The position numbers and the translations under genes are program-made. From Actinomycetes bacterium (lineage in GTDB: Bacteria; Actinomycetota; Actinomycetes; Actinomycetales; Dermatophilaceae), in contig JAEZWF010000008.1 of the NCBI GenBank assembly GCA_023420415.1, positions 1 through 38,180 of the forward strand: a DNA stretch of 38,180 bases, written 5' to 3'. The notes beneath the pieces are model-generated. The model had not been told where the DNA came from, ran no database searches, and saw nothing but the letters and a program-made list of their open reading frames with translations. This document shows, one piece after another, positions 32,601 through 38,180 of this stretch (positions are counted from its first letter, which is position 1; each line of letters starts with the position of its first letter).

Positions 32601-32849
32601 CGCGGGGACGGCGGGTGCCGGTGCGCTGGCCAGGGCCTGGAGCAGCGAGGTGCGCCGGGTGAGCAGGTCCGAGTGCTCGGTGCGCAGCCGGGTCTGCAGC
32701 GTGGTGATCTCGGCCAGGCGCTGGTCGACCCGCCACAGCTCGACGGCGTCGGGACCGGTGAGCCGCAGACCGCAGCGCGGGCAGGTCGGCGCGTCGGCGG
32801 TCAGCGGTGCGCCGCACCGCGGACACGGGACCGGGGTGGGAGTGCTCAT
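29688..32849 (-). CDS. Very large polytopic membrane protein with N-terminal zinc ribbon (SCO7613-like)
   Basis: A 1053-aa protein. Residues 1-35 hold a double Cys-knuckle (CPRCGAPL and CPRCGLRL) that should bind zinc. Residues about 38-75 form a short coiled-coil-like helix, followed by an Ala-Pro repeat linker. The remaining roughly 900 residues are a continuous array of hydrophobic helices, on the order of 30, with short Arg-rich turns and recurrent SPTAQV/SPKAQV and LPLAGGA-like phrases that suggest internal repeats. It resembles the actinobacterial family annotated by an SCO7613 C-terminal domain. No function is known; transport or envelope lipid roles are guesses. ATG 32849 has a perfect AGGAGG five bases upstream. 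Three motif copies are inside. Confidence 0.87.
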   Translation of the reverse strand: MSTPTPVPCPRCGAPLTADAPTCPRCGLRLTGPDAVELWRVDQRLAEITTLQTRLRTEHSDLLTRRTSLLQALASAPAPAVPAPAPALAPALAPALAPAPPATAPPAPRPAPVARRRWTVQQTLLAVGVVLVLVAASIALAVAWDRIGIHGQAAVMGGFTALAAWLALRLSRRGLASSAEALALVAGGLLLLDVTAARALGLFGLDAAPADWYAVGSGLLVAVILGVLHVRDRRVAAFAILSLTAASVAWGGVVAVSRDHVRTWEATALLGAAVFGLLHWRLPRAFGLVRRAASGPAAAWLVVAATVAAWRPLLDGFPDGEIRWTPASATDVALLLVTWVGGIAVVRAVVGHRTAHLGSRAAVRADWARRWYTGDWRALGVVALTSTLSLPASGWLAAILGGGAGGTVAVTTIVAMGWLVATLVRPLGDGRGGWWLESTFGLTALGLAAIAFSAVEVTGHVLGLGAVALGAAVTAAKRRPVRLPASAVAVVFVLAALRAGTSVTSPKAQVLIMLGAMAALTAAALWRQRRAEEPALAGGVVLAALLGLASATSLGDDRYRVAVVAALSTCAVAYALWRKAFRLLATALAVVLGLVAVTWGSALVSPTAQVVALSATGSALTAAALLYRRHETVALPLAGGALVAVLGGWADAELLHRLEGVHAGWLVLATLVVGVCALGATRAERRVAPVAAGVAVLALWHATDVAASLGSTELRVLALAGLAAAYTSAALARPRRPEELPLAGGAVLAIATALWLTADRHLPTPYLITVLLVLCCASLAGSVLRPAVRLAATAVALASGGWLLWLVGGYGPAGTDLLLVAVLGVGCVALARWRGESTEEELLFGVAALTLVALACGVALDRGWPYVAAGVGAAFGLALVGYAVRPARRVVVAGAVLALTLATWVALDGAGVTTVEAYTLPLAALVLAASLWCRHLLGHRSWLVAGPGLVIGLGPSTLLTVATDATAARPLLTAAAAVLVLVVGAQRRLQALVVVGAVSAVVVAVSELGPYTLHLPRSLTLGALGVLVLAVGARYEQRRENARQAVSWLASMS

Positions 32850-32982
32850 CGGGACCTCCTGGGTGACGCCGGAAGGGAGTGCGTCTGCCAGGAAGTGTCG
32901 TGCGCGGATGGGTCAGGCCGGATGCGCTGCGCTACTCAGATCTGCCCGCCGAAGCGCGTGGCGAGCGGTGCGCGGGTGGTCC

Positions 32983-33267
32983 TCAGTCGCCGTCGAGGCC
33001 GAGGCTGAACGCGGCCTCGAGGTCGTGCTTGGAGTAGGTGCGGAACGCGATGTGCGTGTTGGTGCCGATGACACCCTGCACCTTGTTGAGCTGCCCGGCG
33101 ATGACGTCGTTGAGCTGCTCGTGCTCGGCGACCCGGACCATGGCGATGAGGTCGGCGTCGCCGGCGACCGAGTAGACCTCGGTGACACCGTCCAGCTCGG
33201 CGATGGCCTCGGCCACCTCGGGGATGCGGTCGACGTCTGCGTTGACGAGCACGATGGCGGTGATCAC
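32983..33267 (-). CDS. Stand-alone Lrp/AsnC ligand-binding (RAM) domain protein
   Basis: A 94-aa protein that is only the effector-binding half of an Lrp/AsnC regulator: ITAIVLVNADVDRIPEVAEAI, VTEVYSVAGDADLIAMVRV, then NKVQGVIGTNTHIAF. The DNA-binding helix-turn-helix is absent. Such stand-alone RAM proteins form oligomers and bind amino acids or other small ligands; some modulate full-length Lrp proteins. GTG 33267 is preceded by a TACAGT -10 at six bases, supporting this short start over longer frame extensions. The gene lies downstream of the DEDDh nuclease gene and upstream of the SCO7613-like gene, all on the minus strand. Confidence 0.9.
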   Translation of the reverse strand: MITAIVLVNADVDRIPEVAEAIAELDGVTEVYSVAGDADLIAMVRVAEHEQLNDVIAGQLNKVQGVIGTNTHIAFRTYSKHDLEAAFSLGLDGD

Positions 33268-33273
33268 GCGCCC

Positions 33274-33279
33274 ACTGTA
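33274..33279 (-). promoter_or_regulatory. -10 element for leaderless RAM-domain gene
   Basis: Minus-strand TACAGT, six bases, GTG 33267. There is no ribosome site before the GTG. Confidence 0.5.
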
Positions 33280-33314
33280 TCGGCGAGTGGCGGAGGCCAT
33301 GCAGCCGCTGGCCG

Positions 33315-35033
33315 TCAGGACGCGGCGACGAAGCCGGAGACGGCTTGGCGTGAGACCGCCTGCGGTTCGAGCTCGGCCCGCGCGCCGCCGGCACCTCCGA
33401 CGGGGCAGCTCCACTCGCCGTCGAGGTCGACCAGCCGGACGCCGGGGGACTCGAGCCAGCGCAGGATCTTCTCGGTCTCCTCGGGCAGGGCCGCCGGGGC
33501 CGGCCACGGTGCAGGCAGCACCACCTCGGCCGTCTCGCGCGCCGCCGCGACGTAGGGCATCGGGTCGGCACCGCGCGGCGAGACCGACGTCGCGGCCAGC
33601 CGACCGTGACGCACCACGACGATCTCCCAGCCGCCCATCGCCGCCGGCCGCGCCGCGACGATCTCGGGGCTCGATGCCAGCGGCGCGATCCGTTGCGCGC
33701 GCGAGATGCCGCGCACCAACGCCAGCAAGCGGTCACGCACCGTGCCGGCGTCCTCGAACCGCTCCTGCTCGGCCAGCGTGCCCATCCGCGTCTGCAGCGC
33801 GCTCACGACCGACCGCGAGTCACCGACGAGGGCGCCGACCGCGTCGCTGACGACCGCGGCATACTCCTGCACGCTCTGCGCGCCGGTGCACGGCGCCCCG
33901 CACCGTCCCATCTCGGCGAGCGCGCATGCACCCACGGGGCGGGTCGGCGAGAGCCGTTTCACGCACTGCCGCAACGGGATCACCTCGTGGACCGCGGCGA
34001 CCGCGGCCTCGGCGCTGGCACGGCTGCCGAACGGGCCGATGTACTTGGCGCCGTCGCCGCGCACCTCGCGCACGATCGACAGCCGCGGGAACGCCTCGAC
34101 GGTCAGCTTGACCCAGGTGGCGCGCTCGGGGAACTTCGAGCGCCGGTTGTAGCGCGGCTTGTGCTCGGCGATGAGCCGCAGCTCGCGCACCTCCGCCTCG
34201 AGCGTGGTGGCGCACACGATCGGGGTGACGCTCTCGGCGATGCCCACCATCTCGGCCATGCGGGAGCGGTGCTCGGACCCGGTGAAGTAGTTGCGCACGC
34301 GGGTGCGGATGTTGACCGAGGTGCCGACGTAGAGCACGTGCCCCCGGCCGTCCTTGAACTGGTAGACGCCGGGTGCGTCCGGCAGCCCGTCGGCGAGCCA
34401 GCGCTTGCGCCGCTGGGTGGGGCTGACGCGCGAGGAGAAGCTCGACAGCTCTTCCAGGGTGCGCACGCCGAGGTTGCCGACGCGCCCGATGAGGCCGTGG
34501 AGCACGTCGACCGTGGCGCGGGCGTCGTGCAGGGCGCGGTGGTCGGGGACGGTGGCCGCGCCGAACAGCGCGGCCAGCGAGGAGAGCTTGTGGTTGCGCG
34601 CCTCGTCGCGGGTCACCAGCTGGCGGGCGAGGTGGACCGTGTCGAGGACGGCGTGGCCGGGCCAGGCGATGCCCTGCGCCTTGGCGCTCGCCTTGAGGAA
34701 GCCCACGTCGAAGCCGGCGTTGTGCGCCACGAGCACCGACCCGCGCGCGAACTCCAGGAACGCCGGCAGGGCCGTCTCGATGCGCGGCGCGTCGGCCACC
34801 ATCGCGGTCGTGATGCCGGTCAGGGTCTGGATGAACGGCGGGATCGGCAGGTGCGGGTTGACGAGCGTCTGGAACTCGCCGAGCACCTCGCCACCACGCA
34901 CCTTGACCGCGCCGATCTCGGTGATGGCGCTGTCCTGCGGGCTGCCGCCGGTGGTCTCCAGGTCGACGACGACGAACGTGACGTCGGCCAGCGGCGTCCC
35001 CAGGTCGTCGAAGGTGCCCTGGACCATCTGCAT
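33315..35033 (-). CDS. DEDDh 3'-5' exonuclease fused to UvrC/Cho-type GIY-YIG nuclease
   Basis: A 572-aa two-domain nuclease. Residues about 15-180 are a DnaQ-like exonuclease with VVVDLETTGG (Asp, Glu), HNAGFDVGF (Asp) and HRALHDARAT (His, Asp). Residues about 205-300 are a GIY-YIG domain, GVYQFKDGRGHVLYVGTS-NIRTRV, with the catalytic Glu in LEAEVRELRLIAEHKPRYN; Thr replaces the usual Lys of GKS. The C-terminal part resembles UvrC's middle region (RCGAPCTG and a UvrB-binding-like helix with RFEDAGTVRDRL). The fusion is known in actinobacteria (Rv2191) and is thought to act in DNA repair, though its substrate is unclear to me. ATG 35033 follows a TACGGT -10 by seven bases; ATG 35027 has GAGG eight bases upstream. 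Confidence 0.93.
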   Translation of the reverse strand: MQMVQGTFDDLGTPLADVTFVVVDLETTGGSPQDSAITEIGAVKVRGGEVLGEFQTLVNPHLPIPPFIQTLTGITTAMVADAPRIETALPAFLEFARGSVLVAHNAGFDVGFLKASAKAQGIAWPGHAVLDTVHLARQLVTRDEARNHKLSSLAALFGAATVPDHRALHDARATVDVLHGLIGRVGNLGVRTLEELSSFSSRVSPTQRRKRWLADGLPDAPGVYQFKDGRGHVLYVGTSVNIRTRVRNYFTGSEHRSRMAEMVGIAESVTPIVCATTLEAEVRELRLIAEHKPRYNRRSKFPERATWVKLTVEAFPRLSIVREVRGDGAKYIGPFGSRASAEAAVAAVHEVIPLRQCVKRLSPTRPVGACALAEMGRCGAPCTGAQSVQEYAAVVSDAVGALVGDSRSVVSALQTRMGTLAEQERFEDAGTVRDRLLALVRGISRAQRIAPLASSPEIVAARPAAMGGWEIVVVRHGRLAATSVSPRGADPMPYVAAARETAEVVLPAPWPAPAALPEETEKILRWLESPGVRLVDLDGEWSCPVGGAGGARAELEPQAVSRQAVSGFVAAS

Positions 35034-35040
35034 GTCCTCG

Positions 35041-35046
35041 ACCGTA
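35041..35046 (-). promoter_or_regulatory. -10 element for the exonuclease gene
   Basis: Minus-strand TACGGT, seven bases, ATG 35033. A second possible promoter farther upstream has CTGACA, a 17-base spacer and TACCTG, the latter overlapping the motif copy at 35109-35116. Confidence 0.45.
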
Positions 35047-35144
35047 GGTGGGCGGTGTGACAGCCGGTGGCAGGCGCGCCCGAGGCGACCGGCGCCGGAC
35101 GCCGTCAGGTATGCCGCGTCGGCACCGTTGTCAGTGCCCCCACC

Positions 35145-35150
35145 TAGCGT
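35145..35150 (+). promoter_or_regulatory. Candidate -10 for the four-cysteine small protein gene
   Basis: TAGCGT would give a leader of about 35 bases containing the AGAGG ribosome site used for GTG 35193. The -35 is weak. Confidence 0.3.
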
Positions 35151-35192
35151 CGTGGGCACGTCGACGACCGACCGATGAAGAGAGGTGATCAC

Positions 35193-35414
35193 GTGATCAT
35201 CGACTGCCAGACCTGCCCGGTGCGCGACCTGCACTGTGACGAGTGCATCGTGCCCGCCATGCTCGCCCCGCTCGACGCGGCGATTCCCCTCGACCGGGCC
35301 GAGCGGGCGGCCGTGAGCCGGTTCGTCTCCGCGGGGCTGGTGTCGGCCCAGCAGGCGACCGCGCTCGAGGCCCGTCGTGAGCCCTGGTCGACCCACGTGG
35401 AGGCCGTGGGCTGA
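35193..35414 (+). CDS. Small four-cysteine (putative zinc-binding) actinobacterial protein
   Basis: A 73-aa protein. Its first 25 residues carry CQTC and CDEC motifs five residues apart (C-x2-C-x5-C-x2-C, then VPAML), a layout suited to zinc or an Fe-S cluster. The rest is a helical segment, LDRAERAAVSRFVSAGLVSAQQATALE. I recall similar small proteins (CDDCVVTFLL-type motif) in streptomycetes, annotated as hypothetical. GTG 35193 has AGAGG seven bases upstream; ATG 35175, in frame, would place that ribosome site inside the gene. It is divergent from the nuclease gene and 15 bases before the lipoprotein gene. No function can be assigned. Confidence 0.8.
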   Translation: MIIDCQTCPVRDLHCDECIVPAMLAPLDAAIPLDRAERAAVSRFVSAGLVSAQQATALEARREPWSTHVEAVG

Positions 35415-35417
35415 CCC

Positions 35418-35423
35418 TACGAT
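35418..35423 (+). promoter_or_regulatory. -10 element for leaderless gluzincin lipoprotein gene
   Basis: TACGAT, exactly six bases, ATG 35430. It begins three bases after the stop of the preceding gene and would drive the lipoprotein-NUDIX pair separately from the small gene upstream. Confidence 0.55.
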
Positions 35424-35429
35424 GGCCCG

Positions 35430-36770
35430 ATGAGCAGGCTGCGTGTGCGACGACCAGCGCTCGCAGCAGCCGTCGCGGTCGCGGTGGCGGTCGTCGTCGC
35501 GGGCTGCGACAGCTCGGCGCCCGACGCCACGCAGACCACGGGCACCCGTGCTGGGGCATCAAGCAGTACCCAGCAGAACGCCCCCAGCCCGACCGTCGAC
35601 CGCGAGCAGGCGCTCGCCGACCTGCTCACGCGCAGGGCGGCCGCCGTCCGCGCACGCGACCGCGCGGCATATGTCGCGACGCTCGACGACCCGAAGTCGG
35701 GGTTCGGGCTGCGCCAGCTTGCCCAGTTCGACGCCCTGGCCGCACTGCCGCTCTCGGAGTTCGCCTACGGCACACCGGAACCCGCGCCAGCACTGGGGGC
35801 CGACCGGATCGCCCAGCTCGGTCCGGACGCGTGGGTGGCGCGAGTCAACGGCCGGTACCGGCTGAAGGGCTACGACAGCCGCAGCCGTGACTTCGAGAGC
35901 TACTTCACCGCCGTCCGCCGGGACGGCGGGTGGCGCCTCGCCGACGACACCGACGGCGGCACCCAGACCCAGCTGTGGGACCTGCCGTCGTTCGCGACGG
36001 TCACGGGCACGTCGACGCTCGTCGTCGGCACCGGTCCGCAGAGCCGGCTGCGTCCGTATGCCGTCCTGGGTGACCTTGCCGTCAAACGCGTCACCGAGGT
36101 GTGGGGCACCGCCTGGGCGCGGCGGCTCGTCATCGTGGTGCCGCGCAACGCGGCCACGATGGCCGAGCTGGTGGGACAGGACCCGAAGTCGGTCGCCCAG
36201 GTCGCGGCCGTCACCGACGGGCCGTTCGACCCCGACGGGTATGCCGGTGCCGACCGGGTCGTGGTGAACCCTGCCGCCTTCGGGACGCTCGAGAAGCGCG
36301 GGCAGCAGGTGGTGCTCACCCACGAGGGCACGCACGTCGCGATCCGCGCCACGACCAACCGGCCGGTGCCGCTGTGGCTGTCGGAGGGCATGGCCGACTA
36401 TGTGGGTTACCGCGACATCGACGCGACGCCCCAGCAGATCGCGTCCGCGCTGTTCACCAAGGTGCGCGCCGGCACCGGCCCCACCGCGCTGCCGGTGGCT
36501 GCAGACTTCGACCCCGGCCGCACCACCATCGGCCCCAACTACAACGCGGCCTGGCTCGCCGTGCGCCGGATCGCGGGGCGCTGGGGCACGACCGACCTCG
36601 TGCGGTTCTACCGGGCGGCGGCCACCGCACCGACGGGCTCGGCCCCCGGGACGACGTCCACGGACGCCGATGCGGCCACCGCGGCGGCGTTCCGCTCCGT
36701 GCTCGGCACCACGGTCGCCGCCTTCACCAAGGACTGGCTGGCCTATCTGCGCGCCCTGGCGGCCCGATGA
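35430..36770 (+). CDS. Lipoprotein with gluzincin (peptidase MA-like) metallopeptidase domain
   Basis: A 446-aa exported lipoprotein. The signal peptide ends with VVVAGC, followed by a Ser/Thr-rich spacer. Residues about 55-180 form an NTF2/Cys-free alpha-beta region with ALADLLTRRAAAVRARD, typical of stress-type lipoproteins. The C-terminal domain has the zinc motif HEGTHVAIR and the glutamate ligand motif LWLSEGMADYVGY 20-odd residues later, the gluzincin pattern. It probably cleaves peptides at the cell surface. The stop overlaps the NUDIX ATG by four bases, so they are cotranscribed. Motif copies at 36056 and 36239 encode Tyr-Ala with TAT codons. Confidence 0.88.
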   Translation: MSRLRVRRPALAAAVAVAVAVVVAGCDSSAPDATQTTGTRAGASSSTQQNAPSPTVDREQALADLLTRRAAAVRARDRAAYVATLDDPKSGFGLRQLAQFDALAALPLSEFAYGTPEPAPALGADRIAQLGPDAWVARVNGRYRLKGYDSRSRDFESYFTAVRRDGGWRLADDTDGGTQTQLWDLPSFATVTGTSTLVVGTGPQSRLRPYAVLGDLAVKRVTEVWGTAWARRLVIVVPRNAATMAELVGQDPKSVAQVAAVTDGPFDPDGYAGADRVVVNPAAFGTLEKRGQQVVLTHEGTHVAIRATTNRPVPLWLSEGMADYVGYRDIDATPQQIASALFTKVRAGTGPTALPVAADFDPGRTTIGPNYNAAWLAVRRIAGRWGTTDLVRFYRAAATAPTGSAPGTTSTDADAATAAAFRSVLGTTVAAFTKDWLAYLRALAAR

Positions 36771-37240
36771 CCGAGGTCGTGCAGCGCCGCGCGGCACGGG
36801 TGCTCGTGGTGTCACCCGACGGCGAGGTGCTCATGATCCACGGCTTCGACCCCTACGACCCGGCCACGACGTTCTGGTACACCATCGGCGGCGGTGTCGA
36901 CCCGGGCGAGGACGACGCCGATGCCGCGGTGCGTGAGGTGTGGGAGGAGACCGGCCTGCGCATCGACCGCGACCAGCTGGTCGGACCGGTGCACCACGAC
37001 CGCACCGTCTTCCCCTTCGAGGGGCGCACCATCGACCAGCAGCAGGTGTTCTACCTGCTGGTGACCCCGCGCTTCGAGCCGGCACCTGCGGCGTTCGAGG
37101 ACACCGAGATCCGGTCGGTCATTGCGGTGGCGTGGATCGACCCGGCCGCGCGCGAGAGTGCGGGGGAGACCGTCTACCCGGCGGGTCTGGCGGCGCTGGT
37201 CGCGCAGTGCGCGAAATCCGCCGCCCAGGACGGATCCTGA
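36767..37240 (+). CDS. NUDIX hydrolase
   Basis: A 157-aa hydrolase of nucleoside diphosphate-linked compounds. The complete Nudix box is visible as GGVDPGE followed by REVWEETGL (G-x5-E-x7-REUXEEXGU pattern), coordinating Mg. The N terminus (QRRAARVLVVSPDGEVLMI) and the HDRTVFPFEG and DQQQVFYLLV strands complete the fold. Substrate is not predictable from sequence. ATG 36767 overlaps the lipoprotein stop (ATGA). A hairpin follows at 37279. Confidence 0.92.
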   Translation: MTEVVQRRAARVLVVSPDGEVLMIHGFDPYDPATTFWYTIGGGVDPGEDDADAAVREVWEETGLRIDRDQLVGPVHHDRTVFPFEGRTIDQQQVFYLLVTPRFEPAPAAFEDTEIRSVIAVAWIDPAARESAGETVYPAGLAALVAQCAKSAAQDGS

Positions 37241-37278
37241 CGTTCCTTGTCTGCCGCACACGCGGCATACGCCGATCT

Positions 37279-37302
37279 GTCAGGCCTTGGCGAAGGCTTG
37301 AC
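37279..37302 (+). terminator. Candidate terminator after the NUDIX gene
   Basis: GTCA-G-GCCTT (37279-37288) pairs with AAGGC-T-TGAC (37293-37302) around a GGCG loop, with one G-T wobble, 38 bases after the stop. A motif copy lies just before it at 37263-37270. Confidence 0.5.
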
Positions 37303-37406
37303 GGACAGCCAAGACGCTCCCGACGTCCGGCTGGTTAGGAAGGAAGGCGTGCCGCGAACCCGCGGCGCACCGACCCTGACACAAACCAGAAATGGGGACA
37401 CAGGAC

Positions 37407-38096
37407 ATGCCGACCATCCGACTCACCCTGGGCGCTGCCTCTGCAGTGCTGGCCGCCGGAACCGCCTTCGCCGCGGCACCCGTGGCGACCACCGCGGCAC
37501 CCGCGCAGACCGACGGCGCCGCGAGCTACGCGGCCAGCGGGTACGTGCCGAACGAGCGGGACAAGGCCCAGAACCAGCGGCTGCAGAAGCAGCTCGACGC
37601 AGCCATCGCCAAGGCCGCCGAGAACAAGCGCCTCGGCAAGAAGCCGTCGGTGCAGCAGGCCGTGACGGTCTACTACGACGACTCGAACGCGCCGTCGTTC
37701 GACTCGCTGATCGACCAGGGCGCCAGCATCTGGAACTCGCGGGTGAGCAACGTCAAGCTCGTCGAGACCACCGGGTCCGGGGCCGACCTGCGCTACTACG
37801 AGGGCAATGACTCCCGTGGCTCGTACTACTACGGCGACGGTCGCGGCAACGGCACCATCTTCCTCGACTACAACCAGGCGAACACCTACGCGCCGCTGCG
37901 CATCATCACCCACGAGACCGGCCACGCGCTCGGCCTGCCCGACCGTTACACCCAGCCGTGCTCGAAGCTGATGTCCGGTGGTGGCCCCGGCCCGTCGTGC
38001 ACCAACGCCTACCCGGACTCGGTCGAGGCCTCCGAGGTCAACACCCTGTGGGCGAACGGCTTCGTCGGCGTCGCCGAGTTCGCCAAGGTCGGCTGA
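37407..38096 (+). CDS. Secreted snapalysin-like zinc metalloprotease
   Basis: A 229-aa preproprotein resembling Streptomyces snapalysin (small neutral protease, family M7). An Ala-rich signal peptide (LTLGAASAVLAAGTAFAAAP) and a charged propeptide (about residues 50-80) precede the catalytic domain. That domain has VTVYYDDSNAPSF, the zinc motif HETGHALGLPDRY (HExxHxxGxxD, with Asp as the third ligand, diagnostic of snapalysins) and a Met-turn with two Cys (PCSKLMSGGGPGPSC). It should digest proteins outside the cell. ATG 37407 is assigned; ATG 37392 in frame would add five residues. The LysR activator that accompanies snapalysin genes in streptomycetes is not seen here. Confidence 0.92.
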   Translation: MPTIRLTLGAASAVLAAGTAFAAAPVATTAAPAQTDGAASYAASGYVPNERDKAQNQRLQKQLDAAIAKAAENKRLGKKPSVQQAVTVYYDDSNAPSFDSLIDQGASIWNSRVSNVKLVETTGSGADLRYYEGNDSRGSYYYGDGRGNGTIFLDYNQANTYAPLRIITHETGHALGLPDRYTQPCSKLMSGGGPGPSCTNAYPDSVEASEVNTLWANGFVGVAEFAKVG

Positions 38097-38129
38097 CCGG
38101 GCGGGCGCACCGCGAGGTATGCCGTCGTG

Positions 38130-38153
38130 CCGCCACCCGTGCGCGGGTGGCGG
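38130..38153. terminator. Terminator after the snapalysin-like gene
   Basis: CCGCCACCC (38130-38138) pairs perfectly with GGGTGGCGG (38145-38153) around a six-base loop, 33 bases after the stop. A motif copy lies between the stop and the hairpin, at 38117-38124. Confidence 0.75.
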
Positions 38154-38173
38154 AACGATCGCGTGCGGCTTCC

Positions 38174-38179
38174 TAGACT
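38174..38179 (+). promoter_or_regulatory. Possible -10 of a gene beyond the window edge
   Basis: TAGACT at the very end fits the TANNNT elements seen upstream of other genes here; a start codon six to eight bases later would be outside the window. This is a guess from pattern only. Confidence 0.2.
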
Positions 38180-38180
38180 C

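Larger units (their letters stand above)
1865..38124. repeat. Dispersed iterated 8-mer GTATGCCG / CGGCATAC, 35 copies
   Basis: Plus-orientation copies start at 3113, 5500, 7664, 8332, 9253, 12193, 15742, 16554, 19539, 21189, 23095, 23573, 29220, 30672, 35109, 36056, 36239 and 38117. Minus-orientation copies start at 1865, 4833, 6030, 6871, 8707, 9685, 10621, 14343, 16880, 21054, 23594, 24545, 27049, 30200, 32207, 33857 and 37263. The extended preference is G-GTATGCCG-CG. Twenty-six are in coding DNA and nine are intergenic. The only near-misses I noticed were one copy with the last base changed (31125) and one CGGCATAT (about 35666). The function is unknown; the coordinates mark the first and last copies. 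Confidence 0.9.

Noticed and set aside
1865..38124. Iterated motif as FtsK-orienting (KOPS) or Chi-like polar site
   Set aside because: Orientation is almost exactly balanced within a single 38-kb stretch (18 vs 17), whereas both classes show strong strand bias along a replichore.

Overview
The window is about 72% G+C chromosomal DNA with GTG/ATG/TTG starts, lipoproteins, an actinobacterial aa3/bcc respiratory locus and many apparently leaderless promoters. It most likely comes from a Micrococcales actinobacterium of the Intrasporangiaceae/Dermatophilaceae type; this placement is an inference from gene content and style. I saw no tRNA, rRNA, CRISPR array, insertion sequence or prophage.

Layout. 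1-1594: an HNH/DUF222 (13E12-type) protein cut by the window edge. 1907-8305: nadA, a TarS-like glycosyltransferase, a VOC protein, a secreted PHB-depolymerase-type esterase, glycerate kinase and erpA. 8345-10078: a PadR/membrane-protein pair and a flavodoxin-family oxidoreductase. 10136-15688: adoK-aat-histidine kinase (+), convergent with PAP2 phosphatase-response regulator (-), then a COG4705-like membrane protein. 15715-17147: tusA and a class V aminotransferase/cysteine-desulfurase-like gene with no lysine codons. 17210-20411: ctaC-ctaD-ctaF (aa3 oxidase). 20702-23565: L,D-transpeptidase and phosphoesterase lipoproteins, a zincin and a DUF167 protein. 23622-28059: ctaE-qcrC-qcrA-qcrB (minus strand), giving with ctaCDF the bcc-aa3 supercomplex. 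28166-29691: a receiver-domain protein and trpD. 29688-35033: a very large SCO7613-type membrane protein, a stand-alone RAM (Lrp ligand-binding) protein and a DEDDh exonuclease/GIY-YIG fusion. 35193-38096: a small four-cysteine protein, a gluzincin lipoprotein, a NUDIX hydrolase and a snapalysin-like secreted protease.

From memory, the order glycerate kinase-erpA-adoK-ctaC...ctaF-qcrBAC-ctaE-trpD-Cho-like nuclease follows the Mycobacterium tuberculosis Rv2205c-Rv2191 region. This is an ancestral actinobacterial respiratory neighbourhood with blocks inserted between the conserved genes.

The most striking signal is not a gene. The 8-mer GTATGCCG / CGGCATAC occurs 35 times (18 plus, 17 minus), about one per 1.1 kb, where I estimate 1-2 by chance. 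It sits in coding DNA in four codon contexts, using otherwise avoided codons, and in intergenic DNA. There it overlaps two promoters, and two copies face each other inside a perfect 27-bp-arm terminator. It behaves like a DNA-uptake-type or other genome-wide iterated site. Second is a recurring TANNNT-N6-8-start-codon arrangement at about a dozen genes, which implies widespread leaderless transcription. Third is the lysine-less cysteine-desulfurase-like protein coupled to TusA.
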